From positions 1-64,000 of the forward strand of contig CAMELR010000010.1 in the NCBI GenBank assembly GCA_945923775.1: a stretch of DNA of 64,000 nucleotides, in the 5' to 3' direction. This stretch comes from an uncultured Clostridia bacterium (GTDB lineage Bacteria > Bacillota > Clostridia > Oscillospirales > Ruminococcaceae). The translations under genes and the position numbers were made by a program. Shown piece after piece: positions 33,893 to 41,294 of the stretch. The notes under the pieces are model-generated. The model made no database searches. It was not told the origin of the DNA and saw nothing but the letters and a program-made list of their open reading frames with translations. The first letter of the stretch is position 1, and each line of letters begins with the position of its first letter.

Positions 33893-36013
33893 TTACATGC
33901 TCTTGCGGTCGGCTATCTCCGCCATTTTCGCCGCGTTCAGACGCGTATCGCCCTTTACCCTCGAATAGCTGAGGTAGCCGTTCATGCGGTCGATTTTCGT
34001 GAGGTTCGTGCTGCCGCATTTCGGGCAGACGTCCATCTCGAGCTGCTGATAGCCGCAGTCGTCGCAGTACGCCAACGAGAGGTTCACGCCCTCGTAGAAG
34101 CCTTTGTTCATCGCTCGGCGCACCAGCGTTTCTACAGCGCCCTTGTTGTAGTCGATCGGGTAGCGGACGTACTGTATCTTTCCGCCGTTGAACAGATCCC
34201 AGAAGCGCTCCTCGCGGTCCTGCTTCTGTATCGGGGTGATGTCCTCGGTAACATGGCAGTGGAAACTGTTGCTTACGTACTCGCGGTCGGATACGTTCTC
34301 GATAATGCCGTACTTCTTGCGGAACTGCTTAATCTGTAAGCCGCAGAGGTTCTCCGCGGGAGTTCCGTAGATGGCGTAGAGGTGTCCGTCCTCCTTCTTG
34401 AACTCAGCAACACGCTTGTTGATGTACTCCATGACCTTCAGCGCGAAGCTTCCGTCCTCCGCAAGGGACTTCTTGTCCGCAAGCTGCTCAAGCTCGTTGA
34501 GCGCGGTGATGCCGAACGAAGCCGTAGCCGACTTCAGCAGCGGCTTTATCTTGTCGTGAATGCCGAGATGGCCTCCCAGGAATCCGCCCTCGCAGTAAGC
34601 CAGCGGATTTGTGCTCGCCTTCATCTCGCCGAGGTAATCGTAAGTGCGAATGTGTATTTTTCTGATAAGGTTCAGGTAGTAGTCAAGAACCTCGAAGAAG
34701 TCCCTGCTCTCCTGCTGAGCCTTCGCGTATATCATCGGAAGGTGGAGCGAAACCGCGCCGATATTGAATCTGCCGACGAACACCGGCTTGTCGTTCTCGT
34801 CCGCAGGCTCCATTCCGCCGCGCTCGAACCACGGTGACAGGAACGCGCGGCAGCCCATCGGGCTGATTATCCTGCCGTATTTCTTGTAGATGGAGGCAAC
34901 ATAGCCGTCTCCGGTAAGGCTGAGCCAGTCGGGGTACATAGCCTTGGAGCTGCACTCAACGCCCGCCCTGAACACGTCCTCAAGAGGCTTTCCGGGGCCG
35001 TGGAGGTTCTCGTCGTAAAGGAACACGATCTTTGGGAACAGCACCGGCTTCTTGCAGTTCTTCTTGCCCTGACCCTTGCGGCGGACGTCCAGCATGGTTA
35101 TGCTTGCCATCTTCGCGAACCTTCCGGTACCTGTGCCGGCGGTCATGGTGATGAACGGGTAGTCTCCGCGGCTGGAGCTTACGGAGTTGAACTTGTACTC
35201 CCAGCCCTGGAATCCCTGCTCGAAATCCACCTTTACGTCCGCCATCGCCTCGCGCTCTGCAACCTCGTCGGACAGCCCCAGGCTCTTGTAGCGGTCGTAC
35301 TGCTTCTTGTAGGATTTCTCCGCGTACGGCTCGAGCAGCAGGTCAACGCTCGGAACCGTGAATCCGCCGTACTGCTGGCTCGCAGCGGACAGCGTGATAT
35401 CGCCGATAACGTCGAACGCAACGGCGAGTGTCTTAGGCTCGTTGTACCAGAGGTTGCCCATCTCGAAGCCGCCCTCAAGCACGCTCTTGACGTCGAACAG
35501 GCAGCAGTTCATCGTGTCGCGGCGGGCGCTCATGTCGTGGACGTAAATATAGCCGTCACGGCACGCCTGGAGCTCCTCGGTGGTCATGAAGAACTTCTGG
35601 TAGAGCTCCTTGTTCAGTTCGTTGAAAATAAGGCTCCGCTTGGTGGAAACAAGCGCAGAATCGGTGTTGGAGTTCTCCTTGTCGCCGATGTACATGATGG
35701 ACTGGCTCTTTTTGTACACCTCGTCCAGCATGCTCACAAAGTCCTGCTTGTAGTTGCGGTAGTCCTTGTAGCTCTTTGCAACGTCCGGATTTGTGGCCTC
35801 CAGGGCGCCCTCAACGATGTTGTGCATCTGGGCGATGGTTATTTCGTCCGTGTGGAGCGCCTCCGCCTTCTCGGTGACGTAGTTGCAGATATATTCGATC
35901 TCAGTGGGGGTAAACTCGTACATCACGCGGGTGGCTGACTTGTTTACCGCGTTCACCACCTTCTGGACATTGAATTCTTCCTTCGTATTGTCCTTTTTTA
36001 TTACCCTGATCAT
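33893..36013 (-). CDS. nrdD: Anaerobic (class III) ribonucleoside-triphosphate reductase
   Basis: 706 residues. The first 95 residues are an ATP-cone allosteric domain (MIRVIKKDNTKEEFNVQKVV). The barrel contains the usual class III sequences, the zinc site CDDCGYQQLEMDVCPKCG (about 650-667) and the glycyl-radical loop RMNGYLSYSR near residue 682. It reduces ribonucleoside triphosphates to deoxy forms with formate as electron donor. It heads the nrdD-nrdG-dut operon. A promoter with a short direct repeat over the start region lies upstream. The presence of this oxygen-sensitive enzyme supports an anaerobic host. Confidence 0.96.
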   Translation of the reverse strand: MIRVIKKDNTKEEFNVQKVVNAVNKSATRVMYEFTPTEIEYICNYVTEKAEALHTDEITIAQMHNIVEGALEATNPDVAKSYKDYRNYKQDFVSMLDEVYKKSQSIMYIGDKENSNTDSALVSTKRSLIFNELNKELYQKFFMTTEELQACRDGYIYVHDMSARRDTMNCCLFDVKSVLEGGFEMGNLWYNEPKTLAVAFDVIGDITLSAASQQYGGFTVPSVDLLLEPYAEKSYKKQYDRYKSLGLSDEVAEREAMADVKVDFEQGFQGWEYKFNSVSSSRGDYPFITMTAGTGTGRFAKMASITMLDVRRKGQGKKNCKKPVLFPKIVFLYDENLHGPGKPLEDVFRAGVECSSKAMYPDWLSLTGDGYVASIYKKYGRIISPMGCRAFLSPWFERGGMEPADENDKPVFVGRFNIGAVSLHLPMIYAKAQQESRDFFEVLDYYLNLIRKIHIRTYDYLGEMKASTNPLAYCEGGFLGGHLGIHDKIKPLLKSATASFGITALNELEQLADKKSLAEDGSFALKVMEYINKRVAEFKKEDGHLYAIYGTPAENLCGLQIKQFRKKYGIIENVSDREYVSNSFHCHVTEDITPIQKQDREERFWDLFNGGKIQYVRYPIDYNKGAVETLVRRAMNKGFYEGVNLSLAYCDDCGYQQLEMDVCPKCGSTNLTKIDRMNGYLSYSRVKGDTRLNAAKMAEIADRKSM

Positions 36014-36070
36014 TGAGCCGACAGTCCTTTCGAATTTTCAATATTTGTATCATTCCGGATACACATGTTC

Positions 36071-36121
36071 TATATCTAGTAGCAGTATATCTATAATAGC
36101 ACTTTTTCTTGTATAAGTCAA
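36071..36121 (-). promoter_or_regulatory. nrdD promoter with repeated TATATCTA, possible NrdR sites
   Basis: On the minus strand TTGACT (36116-36121) and TATTAT (36093-36098) are 17 bases apart. Immediately downstream, the 8-mer TATATCTA (plus strand) occurs at 36071-36078 and 36086-36093, 15 bases apart. NrdR, the ribonucleotide reductase repressor, binds paired AT-rich boxes at such positions; the match to its consensus is partial. The other bases of 36122-36257 show nothing recognisable. Confidence 0.4.
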
Positions 36122-36257
36122 CATATAAAATGCGATATGCAAATATAGAATATGTAGAATTAAATCCAAAGAATTCGTATAAATTTACCCTTGACAGCAA
36201 TAAACCGCGCTGCAATGCATGTAACTCCGGTTACTGAAAAACGGGCGCATAACGAAA

Positions 36258-36330
36258 CGTCCTGAATGCGGCATGGATATCCTGCCGGAGCTTTGAACCT
36301 CCGGCAAGGCTATTTTCCCCATTCAGGACG
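36258..36330 (-). terminator. Long nested inverted repeat after upp
   Basis: Outer arms CGTCCTGAATG (36258-36268) and CATTCAGGACG (36320-36330) are perfect complements; inside lies a second perfect hairpin, GCCGGAG with CTCCGGC. It lies 21 bases after the upp stop and could terminate that transcript, although no long T-run follows. Confidence 0.55.
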
Positions 36331-36351
36331 AAATAATTTATATATCTGTAA

Positions 36352-36984
36352 TCACTTTGTGCCGAAAAGTCTGTCGCCGCAGTCGCCGATGCCGGGAACT
36401 ATATAGAGGTTCTCGTTAAGACCTTCGTCGATAGCGCCGGTGATGATGTCAACGTCAGGGTGAGCGTCCTGCACTGCCTTCAGACCCTGCGGGCAGGTGA
36501 CGATGCACATGAACTTTATCTGCTTTGCGCCCGCCTTCTTCACGATGTTGATAGCCTTCACAGCGGAGCCGCCGGTAGCGAGCATCGGGTCGAGAATGAT
36601 AACTTCGCGGTTTGCGATATCGAACGGCAGCTTGCAGTAGTACTCGTGGGTGGTGCTTCCGTTGGACTCGTCGCGGTACAGACCGATGTGACCTACCTTA
36701 GCGGCGGGAACCAGCGCGAGAGCGCCCTCCATCATGCCGAGACCAGCTCTCATGATCGGCACGAAAGCGACCTTTCTGCCGCTGATGATCTTGGCGTTGG
36801 CAAGCGCGAGGGGAGTTTCGATCTGAACTTCCTTCAGCGGAAGGTCGCGGGTAGCCTCGTAGCACATGAACATCGCGATCTCCTGAACCAGCTCGCGGAA
36901 CTCCTTGGAACCGGTGTTCTTGTCCCTCAGCAGGGATATCTTGTGCTGAACCAGCGGGTGGTCGCAAACGATAACGTTACTCAT
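36352..36984 (-). CDS. upp: Uracil phosphoribosyltransferase
   Basis: 210 residues, standard length. [12 protein letters not shown]-type active-site sequence is present as [14 protein letters not shown] (about 78-91) and the PRPP loop as [12 protein letters not shown] (about 128-139), ending in the uracil-binding [11 protein letters not shown]. The enzyme salvages uracil to UMP with PRPP. The ATG is one base after the rpiB stop, with GGAGG in the rpiB 3' end, so the two are translationally coupled. Pairing with rpiB fits supply of ribose-5-phosphate for PRPP. Confidence 0.96.
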   Translation of the reverse strand: MSNVIVCDHPLVQHKISLLRDKNTGSKEFRELVQEIAMFMCYEATRDLPLKEVQIETPLALANAKIISGRKVAFVPIMRAGLGMMEGALALVPAAKVGHIGLYRDESNGSTTHEYYCKLPFDIANREVIILDPMLATGGSAVKAINIVKKAGAKQIKFMCIVTCPQGLKAVQDAHPDVDIITGAIDEGLNENLYIVPGIGDCGDRLFGTK

Positions 36985-36985
36985 A

Positions 36986-37420
36986 TTACTTTTCCTCCAG
37001 CTTCATGATCTTTTCAACGCGGCGCGCATGACGTCCGCCCTCAAATTCGGTATCAAGGAACACGTCCACGATCTCAGCCGCAAGACCTGCACCGATAACT
37101 CTGCCGCCCATGCACAGCACGTTCGCGTCGTTGTGCAGGCGGGTGTACTTCGCGGAATACCAGTCGCCGCAGAGCGCAGCGCGTATTCCCTTTATCTTGT
37201 TCGCAGAAATGGAAATGCCCACGCCTGTGCCGCAGATGAGTATTGCCTTGTCAGCCTCCCCGGAAGTTACCTTTTCGCAGGTTTTCTCCGCGATATCGGG
37301 GTAGTCGACGCTCTCACCATTGCAGCCGCAGTCGATGAACTCAACGCCCTTTTCCTCAAGGTGCTTTATCATTTCGCATTTAAGCGCGTAACCGGCATGG
37401 TCGGAACCTATAGCGATCAT
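36986..37420 (-). CDS. rpiB: Ribose-5-phosphate isomerase B
   Basis: 144 residues from ATG 37420 (AGAGG ahead); a longer start at 37438 would add MKRGIC and lacks a ribosome site. The N-terminus [14 protein letters not shown] and the active-site [13 protein letters not shown] with RAALCGD are diagnostic of the RpiB/LacAB family. It interconverts ribose-5-phosphate and ribulose-5-phosphate. It is the first gene of an rpiB-upp unit. The catalytic cysteine is present. Confidence 0.95.
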   Translation of the reverse strand: MIAIGSDHAGYALKCEMIKHLEEKGVEFIDCGCNGESVDYPDIAEKTCEKVTSGEADKAILICGTGVGISISANKIKGIRAALCGDWYSAKYTRLHNDANVLCMGGRVIGAGLAAEIVDVFLDTEFEGGRHARRVEKIMKLEEK

Positions 37421-37510
37421 ACAGATACCTCTTTTCAAAAGAATATATTATTATTTTATCACAAATCTCCCATAAGGTCAATATAGTTTTTGAAATAATT
37501 TCACAAAAAA

Positions 37511-37532
37511 GAGGACAGCGCGTGCTGTCCTC
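37511..37532 (-). terminator. Terminator of the AraC-GGDEF gene
   Basis: A perfect 9-bp stem (GAGGACAGC and GCTGTCCTC) with a 4-base loop, followed on the minus strand by TTTTTTGTG. It is 40 bases past the stop of the AraC-GGDEF gene. Confidence 0.75.
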
Positions 37533-37572
37533 AAAGTAATTTCCGTATGTGAAGCGCCGCGGCCTTCCGGAT

Positions 37573-38397
37573 TCAGAAGCGCACGTCCCCGGGAAGCTCC
37601 GCCGGGGCGCTTACCAGCTCGGTGAAAAGCTCGCTGTAGCTGAACTTCCCGGGCCGGAGCATTACCGCGCCGGCGCGCATGCTGACCGGAATATCCATGC
37701 CGCCGTGGGATACGCTCTCGCCGTTGTGCGCCAGTATCTTCCCGGCGAGTGCGGCGACCTCCGTTCTGTCCGAAAGCCCGGTCATCATCACGAATTCGTC
37801 GCCGCCTATGCGGAACATCATCATTTCGTCGGAGCACTCGCGGTCTATGCGGCGGATACACTCAAGTATCACCTTGTCGCCGGCTTCGCGGCCCAGCGTA
37901 TCGTTTATCTCCATGAGGTGCGAGGCGTCGAATGTGACGGCGTAGGTCCCCTGCCTGGACCTGATGTAGTCGTAAAGCTCGGAAATATCGTATTTACTTG
38001 TCATGATAAGCTCTCCTTCACGCATAAAGTGCCGGGGGAAATCCAGGCGCGGACAGAGACCGGAAAAGTGCCAGCTCCTGCGGTACTCCGACGGAGTTAC
38101 GCCCCACACCCGGGAAAACGCCCGGGTGAAAGCCTCCGCGCTTCCCCAGCCGAATTCCACCGCGATATCCAGCGCGGTGCGGTCGGTCTGCTGAAGCTCC
38201 CTGGCGGCCGCGGTGAGCCGCCTGCGGGCGACGTAGTCTCCAACGCTCCTGCGGAACACGCTCCGGAACAGCTTTTGCAGTCCCGACAGCGAGCAGCAGG
38301 CATACCTCGCGCACTTTTCCTGCGAAAATTCCGAGGTCAGGTTCTGCTCGACGTATTCAAGCGCGGCGGCGAGGGCGGTCAGCTTGTCGGCTTCCAT
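37573..38397 (-). CDS. AraC-type DNA-binding domain fused to a GGDEF domain
   Basis: 274 residues. About 10-105 is an AraC/XylS DNA-binding domain with both helix-turn-helix units, ending EFGWGSAEAFTRAFSRVWGV and TPSEYRR. About 140-260 is a GGDEF domain: FDASHLMEINDTLGREAGD (metal Asp about 157) and the intact signature RIGGDEF (198-202). The GGDEF domain is short at its C-terminal end, so cyclase activity is uncertain. The order, DNA-binding domain first and GGDEF last, with no sensor or receiver between, is unusual. The ATG follows AAAGGGG. A 12-bp palindrome in its promoter may be an autoregulatory site. Confidence 0.82.
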   Translation of the reverse strand: MEADKLTALAAALEYVEQNLTSEFSQEKCARYACCSLSGLQKLFRSVFRRSVGDYVARRRLTAAARELQQTDRTALDIAVEFGWGSAEAFTRAFSRVWGVTPSEYRRSWHFSGLCPRLDFPRHFMREGELIMTSKYDISELYDYIRSRQGTYAVTFDASHLMEINDTLGREAGDKVILECIRRIDRECSDEMMMFRIGGDEFVMMTGLSDRTEVAALAGKILAHNGESVSHGGMDIPVSMRAGAVMLRPGKFSYSELFTELVSAPAELPGDVRF

Positions 38398-38417
38398 GTC
38401 ATTCCCCTTTCGTTCAA

Positions 38418-38441
38418 TGTAAGCTTACACTTATATTATAG
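38418..38441 (-). promoter_or_regulatory. Promoter region with palindrome TGTAAGCTTACA
   Basis: The perfect 12-bp palindrome (38418-38429) lies 21-32 bases before the AraC-GGDEF start codon and just downstream of a minus-strand TATAAT-like hexamer (within 38433-38441). A protein bound there would block transcription; whether the AraC domain itself binds is not known. Confidence 0.4.
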
Positions 38442-38478
38442 CTTGCGGAGGGGCTTTTGTCTTGATAATTTGAGTAAA

Positions 38479-39111
38479 TCAGATAATTTCGGCGGCTTTT
38501 TCGGGAAGCTCGCAGAACTCGCGTATCTCCGGAACCGGGCGGTTCATCTGACCGAACCCGTAAGCCGCGCGGATAAACGGGATCCCCGCGAAATCAGCGG
38601 AATCCAGGTCGCCCTGGGTGTCGCCGACGTACACCGCCTTATCAATGGAGTTCCGCTCTATCACCAGCTTAATGTTCTCGCCCTTGGAAAGCCCCGTGCC
38701 GCCCGCGCTCTCGAAATCGTCGAACAGACCGCGCATATCCGCGAAATCAAGGAAGTCCTGTATATAGCCGTCCTGGCAGTTGCTGACGATGATGAGCGCG
38801 AAGCTCCTGCGCAGTTCCCCGAGGGTCTCGCGGAGCTTCGGGTAGAGCCGCCCGCCGTGCTCCGCGATGTATTCCAGCTCGTAATGAACACACTCGTTCA
38901 GCACCTTCCGGCGGAGTTCGTCCGGAGTATCCGGAAGCGCGATGGGAAATATCTGGTCGAGGGTCTTTCCCATGAAGCCCTGGACGTCCGCCGGGGTCAG
39001 TCGGCGGGTTATTTCGGGGTATCTGCCGAAAACGATGTTCCAGGATTCGCAGACGCTCGCGGAGCTGTCCCAGAGTGTCCCGTCGAGGTCGAAGATTATT
39101 GCTTTTTTCAT
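38479..39111 (-). CDS. HAD-family phosphatase (phosphoglycolate phosphatase-like)
   Basis: 210 residues. HAD motif I is FDLDGTLWDS (nucleophile D8 and acid D10), motif II is IIVSNCQDG (Ser), motif III is near LSKGENIKLVIE (Lys) and motif IV is YVGDTQGDLDSA (Asp pair). The helical cap between motifs I and II is of the Gph/PGMB type. The substrate is not predictable. ATG follows AAAGGAG. It stands alone, and its start is divergent from the topoisomerase genes. Confidence 0.9.
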   Translation of the reverse strand: MKKAIIFDLDGTLWDSSASVCESWNIVFGRYPEITRRLTPADVQGFMGKTLDQIFPIALPDTPDELRRKVLNECVHYELEYIAEHGGRLYPKLRETLGELRRSFALIIVSNCQDGYIQDFLDFADMRGLFDDFESAGGTGLSKGENIKLVIERNSIDKAVYVGDTQGDLDSADFAGIPFIRAAYGFGQMNRPVPEIREFCELPEKAAEII

Positions 39112-39185
39112 GTTGGTTCTCCTTTGGTTTTTATAGTACTATTATAATTGCTTGCCCGGGATTTGTCAACGTTTTGCTTTGGTAC

Positions 39186-39214
39186 TTGCATTTTTTTTCA
39201 AACTGTGATATACT
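39186..39214 (+). promoter_or_regulatory. SigA-type promoter for the topoisomerase pair
   Basis: TTGCAT (39186-39191) and TATACT (39209-39214) with a 17-base spacer lie about 60 bases before the ATG at 39277. Confidence 0.6.
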
Positions 39215-39276
39215 AGAAATGATAATGCGGTTTTATGCCCATCTGTGGTTAACCGCTGTAAACAGGAGATGCATAA

Positions 39277-41262
39277 ATGCCAAAGGAAAACAACTACAAC
39301 GACCTCGTATCGCTGAAGGGTCCTGACCAGGTGCGTCTGCGCCCGGGCGTAATTTTCGGCTCGGACAGCGTCGACGGCTGCCGCCACTCGGTGTTCGAGA
39401 TAATTTCGAACTCCATCGACGAAGCGCGCGAGGGCTACGGAAAGCGCATTATAATCACGCTTCACGAGGATAAGTCGATAACTGTCGAGGACTTCGGCAG
39501 AGGTATCCCGATAGATTTCAACAAATCAGAGGATAAATACAACTGGGAGCTTGCATTCTGCACGCTGTACGCGGGAAGCAAGTACAACAACAACTCCGGC
39601 GGAAACTACTCCTTCGCGCTGGGTCTGAACGGTCTGGGTCTGTGCGCTACGCAGTTCTCCAGCGAATACATGGAGGTCGAGAGCCGCCGCGGTCAGTGGA
39701 ATTACTCGCTGCGGTTCGAAAAGGGCTTCAACGTCACCCAGGACGAGCGCGGATTCAAGAAGTCCCGCGGCGACGGCACCACCGGAACAAAGATACACTG
39801 GAAGCCCGACCTCGAGGTGTTCACCGATATCGACATCGGCGCGGACTACCTTGCGGATATCCTCCGCAGGCAGGCTGTGGTAAACGACGGCGTGGAGCTC
39901 GTGCTGAAAAACGAGCACGAGGACGGCACCTTCACCGAGCAGATATTCTGCTACGAAAACGGTATCAGCGACTACCTGCTGGAAGTAGTCGGCGACAAGT
40001 CGATGACAACTCCGCAGCACTGGACCGCCGAGCGCCAGGGCCGCGACCGCGAGGACAAGGACGAATACAAGCTGAAACTGAATGTCGCGTTCACGTTCAG
40101 CAAGGAAGTGCAGTTCATCGAGCACTACCACAACTCGAGCTGGCTGGAGCACGGCGGAAGCCCGCAGAAGGCGCTCCAGAAGGCGTTCCTGTCGCAGATA
40201 GACGGCTACCTCAAAAACGGGAACAAGTACAACAAGGGCGAAAAGAGCATAAAGTGGGAGGACATCGAGGACTGCCTGGTGTTCATCTCGAACAACTTCT
40301 CGACCCAGGCAAGCTACGAAAACCAGACCAAGAAAGCCGTCACCAACGAGTTCATAACCGAAGCCATGACCGAATGGCTCAAGCATCAGCTCGAGGTATA
40401 CTTCCTTGAAAACCCGGACGAGGCCGTGAAGATAGGCACCCAGGTGCTGATAAACAAGCGCTCCCGCGAGAACGCCGACAAGGTGCGCCAGAGCACGCTC
40501 CAGAAGCTCACCGGCACGCTCGACCTCACCAACCGCATAGATAAGTTCGTAGACTGCCGCAGCAAGGACGTTTCCCGCCGCGAGGTCTACATCGTGGAGG
40601 GTGATTCGGCGCTGGGTTCGGTAAAACTCGCAAGGGACGCGGAGTTCCAGGCGGTGATACCGGTGCGCGGTAAGATACTGAACTGCCTCAAGGCAAGCTA
40701 CGACAAGATATTCAAGAGCGAGATAATCACGAATCTGATAAAGGTTCTGGGCTGCGGCGTGGAGGTCAAGACCAAGGCGAACAAGCAGATATCCACGTTT
40801 AACCTCGACAACCTGCGCTGGAATAAAATCGTGATATGCACCGATGCCGACGAGGACGGTTTCCAGATACGCACGCTGATACTCACGATGATACAGGAGC
40901 TTTGCCCCACGCTCATCGAAAAGGGCTACGTCTACATCGCGGAATCCCCGCTGTACGAGATAAACACGAAGGACCGCACCTACTTTGCCTACACCGAACC
41001 GGAAAAAACCAAGATACTCGGCATGATAGGCGACGCGAAGTACACCATACAGCGAAGCAAAGGTCTTGGTGAGAACGACCCCGACATGATGAGCCTCACC
41101 ACCATGAACCCCGACACCCGCCGCCTTATAAAGGTCAACCCCACCGACGTGGAGGCTACCCGCGAGATGTTCGATGTGCTCCTCGGCAACGACCTTGAAG
41201 GGCGCAAGCGGTTCATCAAGGAAAACGGCAGCAGGTACCTTGCCGCCGCCGATATCAGTTAA
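39277..41262 (+). CDS. Type IIA topoisomerase subunit B, topoisomerase IV-like, divergent
   Basis: 661 residues, in the GyrB/ParE size range. The GHKL ATPase domain has NSIDEAREG and EDFGRGIPIDF with GLNGLGLCATQFSS. The transducer follows, then the TOPRIM domain with YIVEGDSALGSVK, PVRGKILNCLKA and DADEDGFQIRTL, and then QRSKGLGEND. Catalytic Glu and Asp residues are kept, but the usual DADVDGSHIRTL and QRYKGLGEM are altered (SH to FQ, Y to S). It is therefore a diverged paralogue rather than the housekeeping gyrase, probably topoisomerase IV-like. ATG follows AGGAG. The A subunit follows after 32 bases. Confidence 0.85.
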   Translation: MPKENNYNDLVSLKGPDQVRLRPGVIFGSDSVDGCRHSVFEIISNSIDEAREGYGKRIIITLHEDKSITVEDFGRGIPIDFNKSEDKYNWELAFCTLYAGSKYNNNSGGNYSFALGLNGLGLCATQFSSEYMEVESRRGQWNYSLRFEKGFNVTQDERGFKKSRGDGTTGTKIHWKPDLEVFTDIDIGADYLADILRRQAVVNDGVELVLKNEHEDGTFTEQIFCYENGISDYLLEVVGDKSMTTPQHWTAERQGRDREDKDEYKLKLNVAFTFSKEVQFIEHYHNSSWLEHGGSPQKALQKAFLSQIDGYLKNGNKYNKGEKSIKWEDIEDCLVFISNNFSTQASYENQTKKAVTNEFITEAMTEWLKHQLEVYFLENPDEAVKIGTQVLINKRSRENADKVRQSTLQKLTGTLDLTNRIDKFVDCRSKDVSRREVYIVEGDSALGSVKLARDAEFQAVIPVRGKILNCLKASYDKIFKSEIITNLIKVLGCGVEVKTKANKQISTFNLDNLRWNKIVICTDADEDGFQIRTLILTMIQELCPTLIEKGYVYIAESPLYEINTKDRTYFAYTEPEKTKILGMIGDAKYTIQRSKGLGENDPDMMSLTTMNPDTRRLIKVNPTDVEATREMFDVLLGNDLEGRKRFIKENGSRYLAAADIS

Positions 41263-41294
41263 TTCCACTAATTCCACGATAAAGGAAGATAGAT

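Noticed and set aside
36014-36257. Cobalamin riboswitch in front of nrdD
   Set aside because: The leader is AT-rich and short with no B12-box-like sequence; class III reductase does not use cobalamin.
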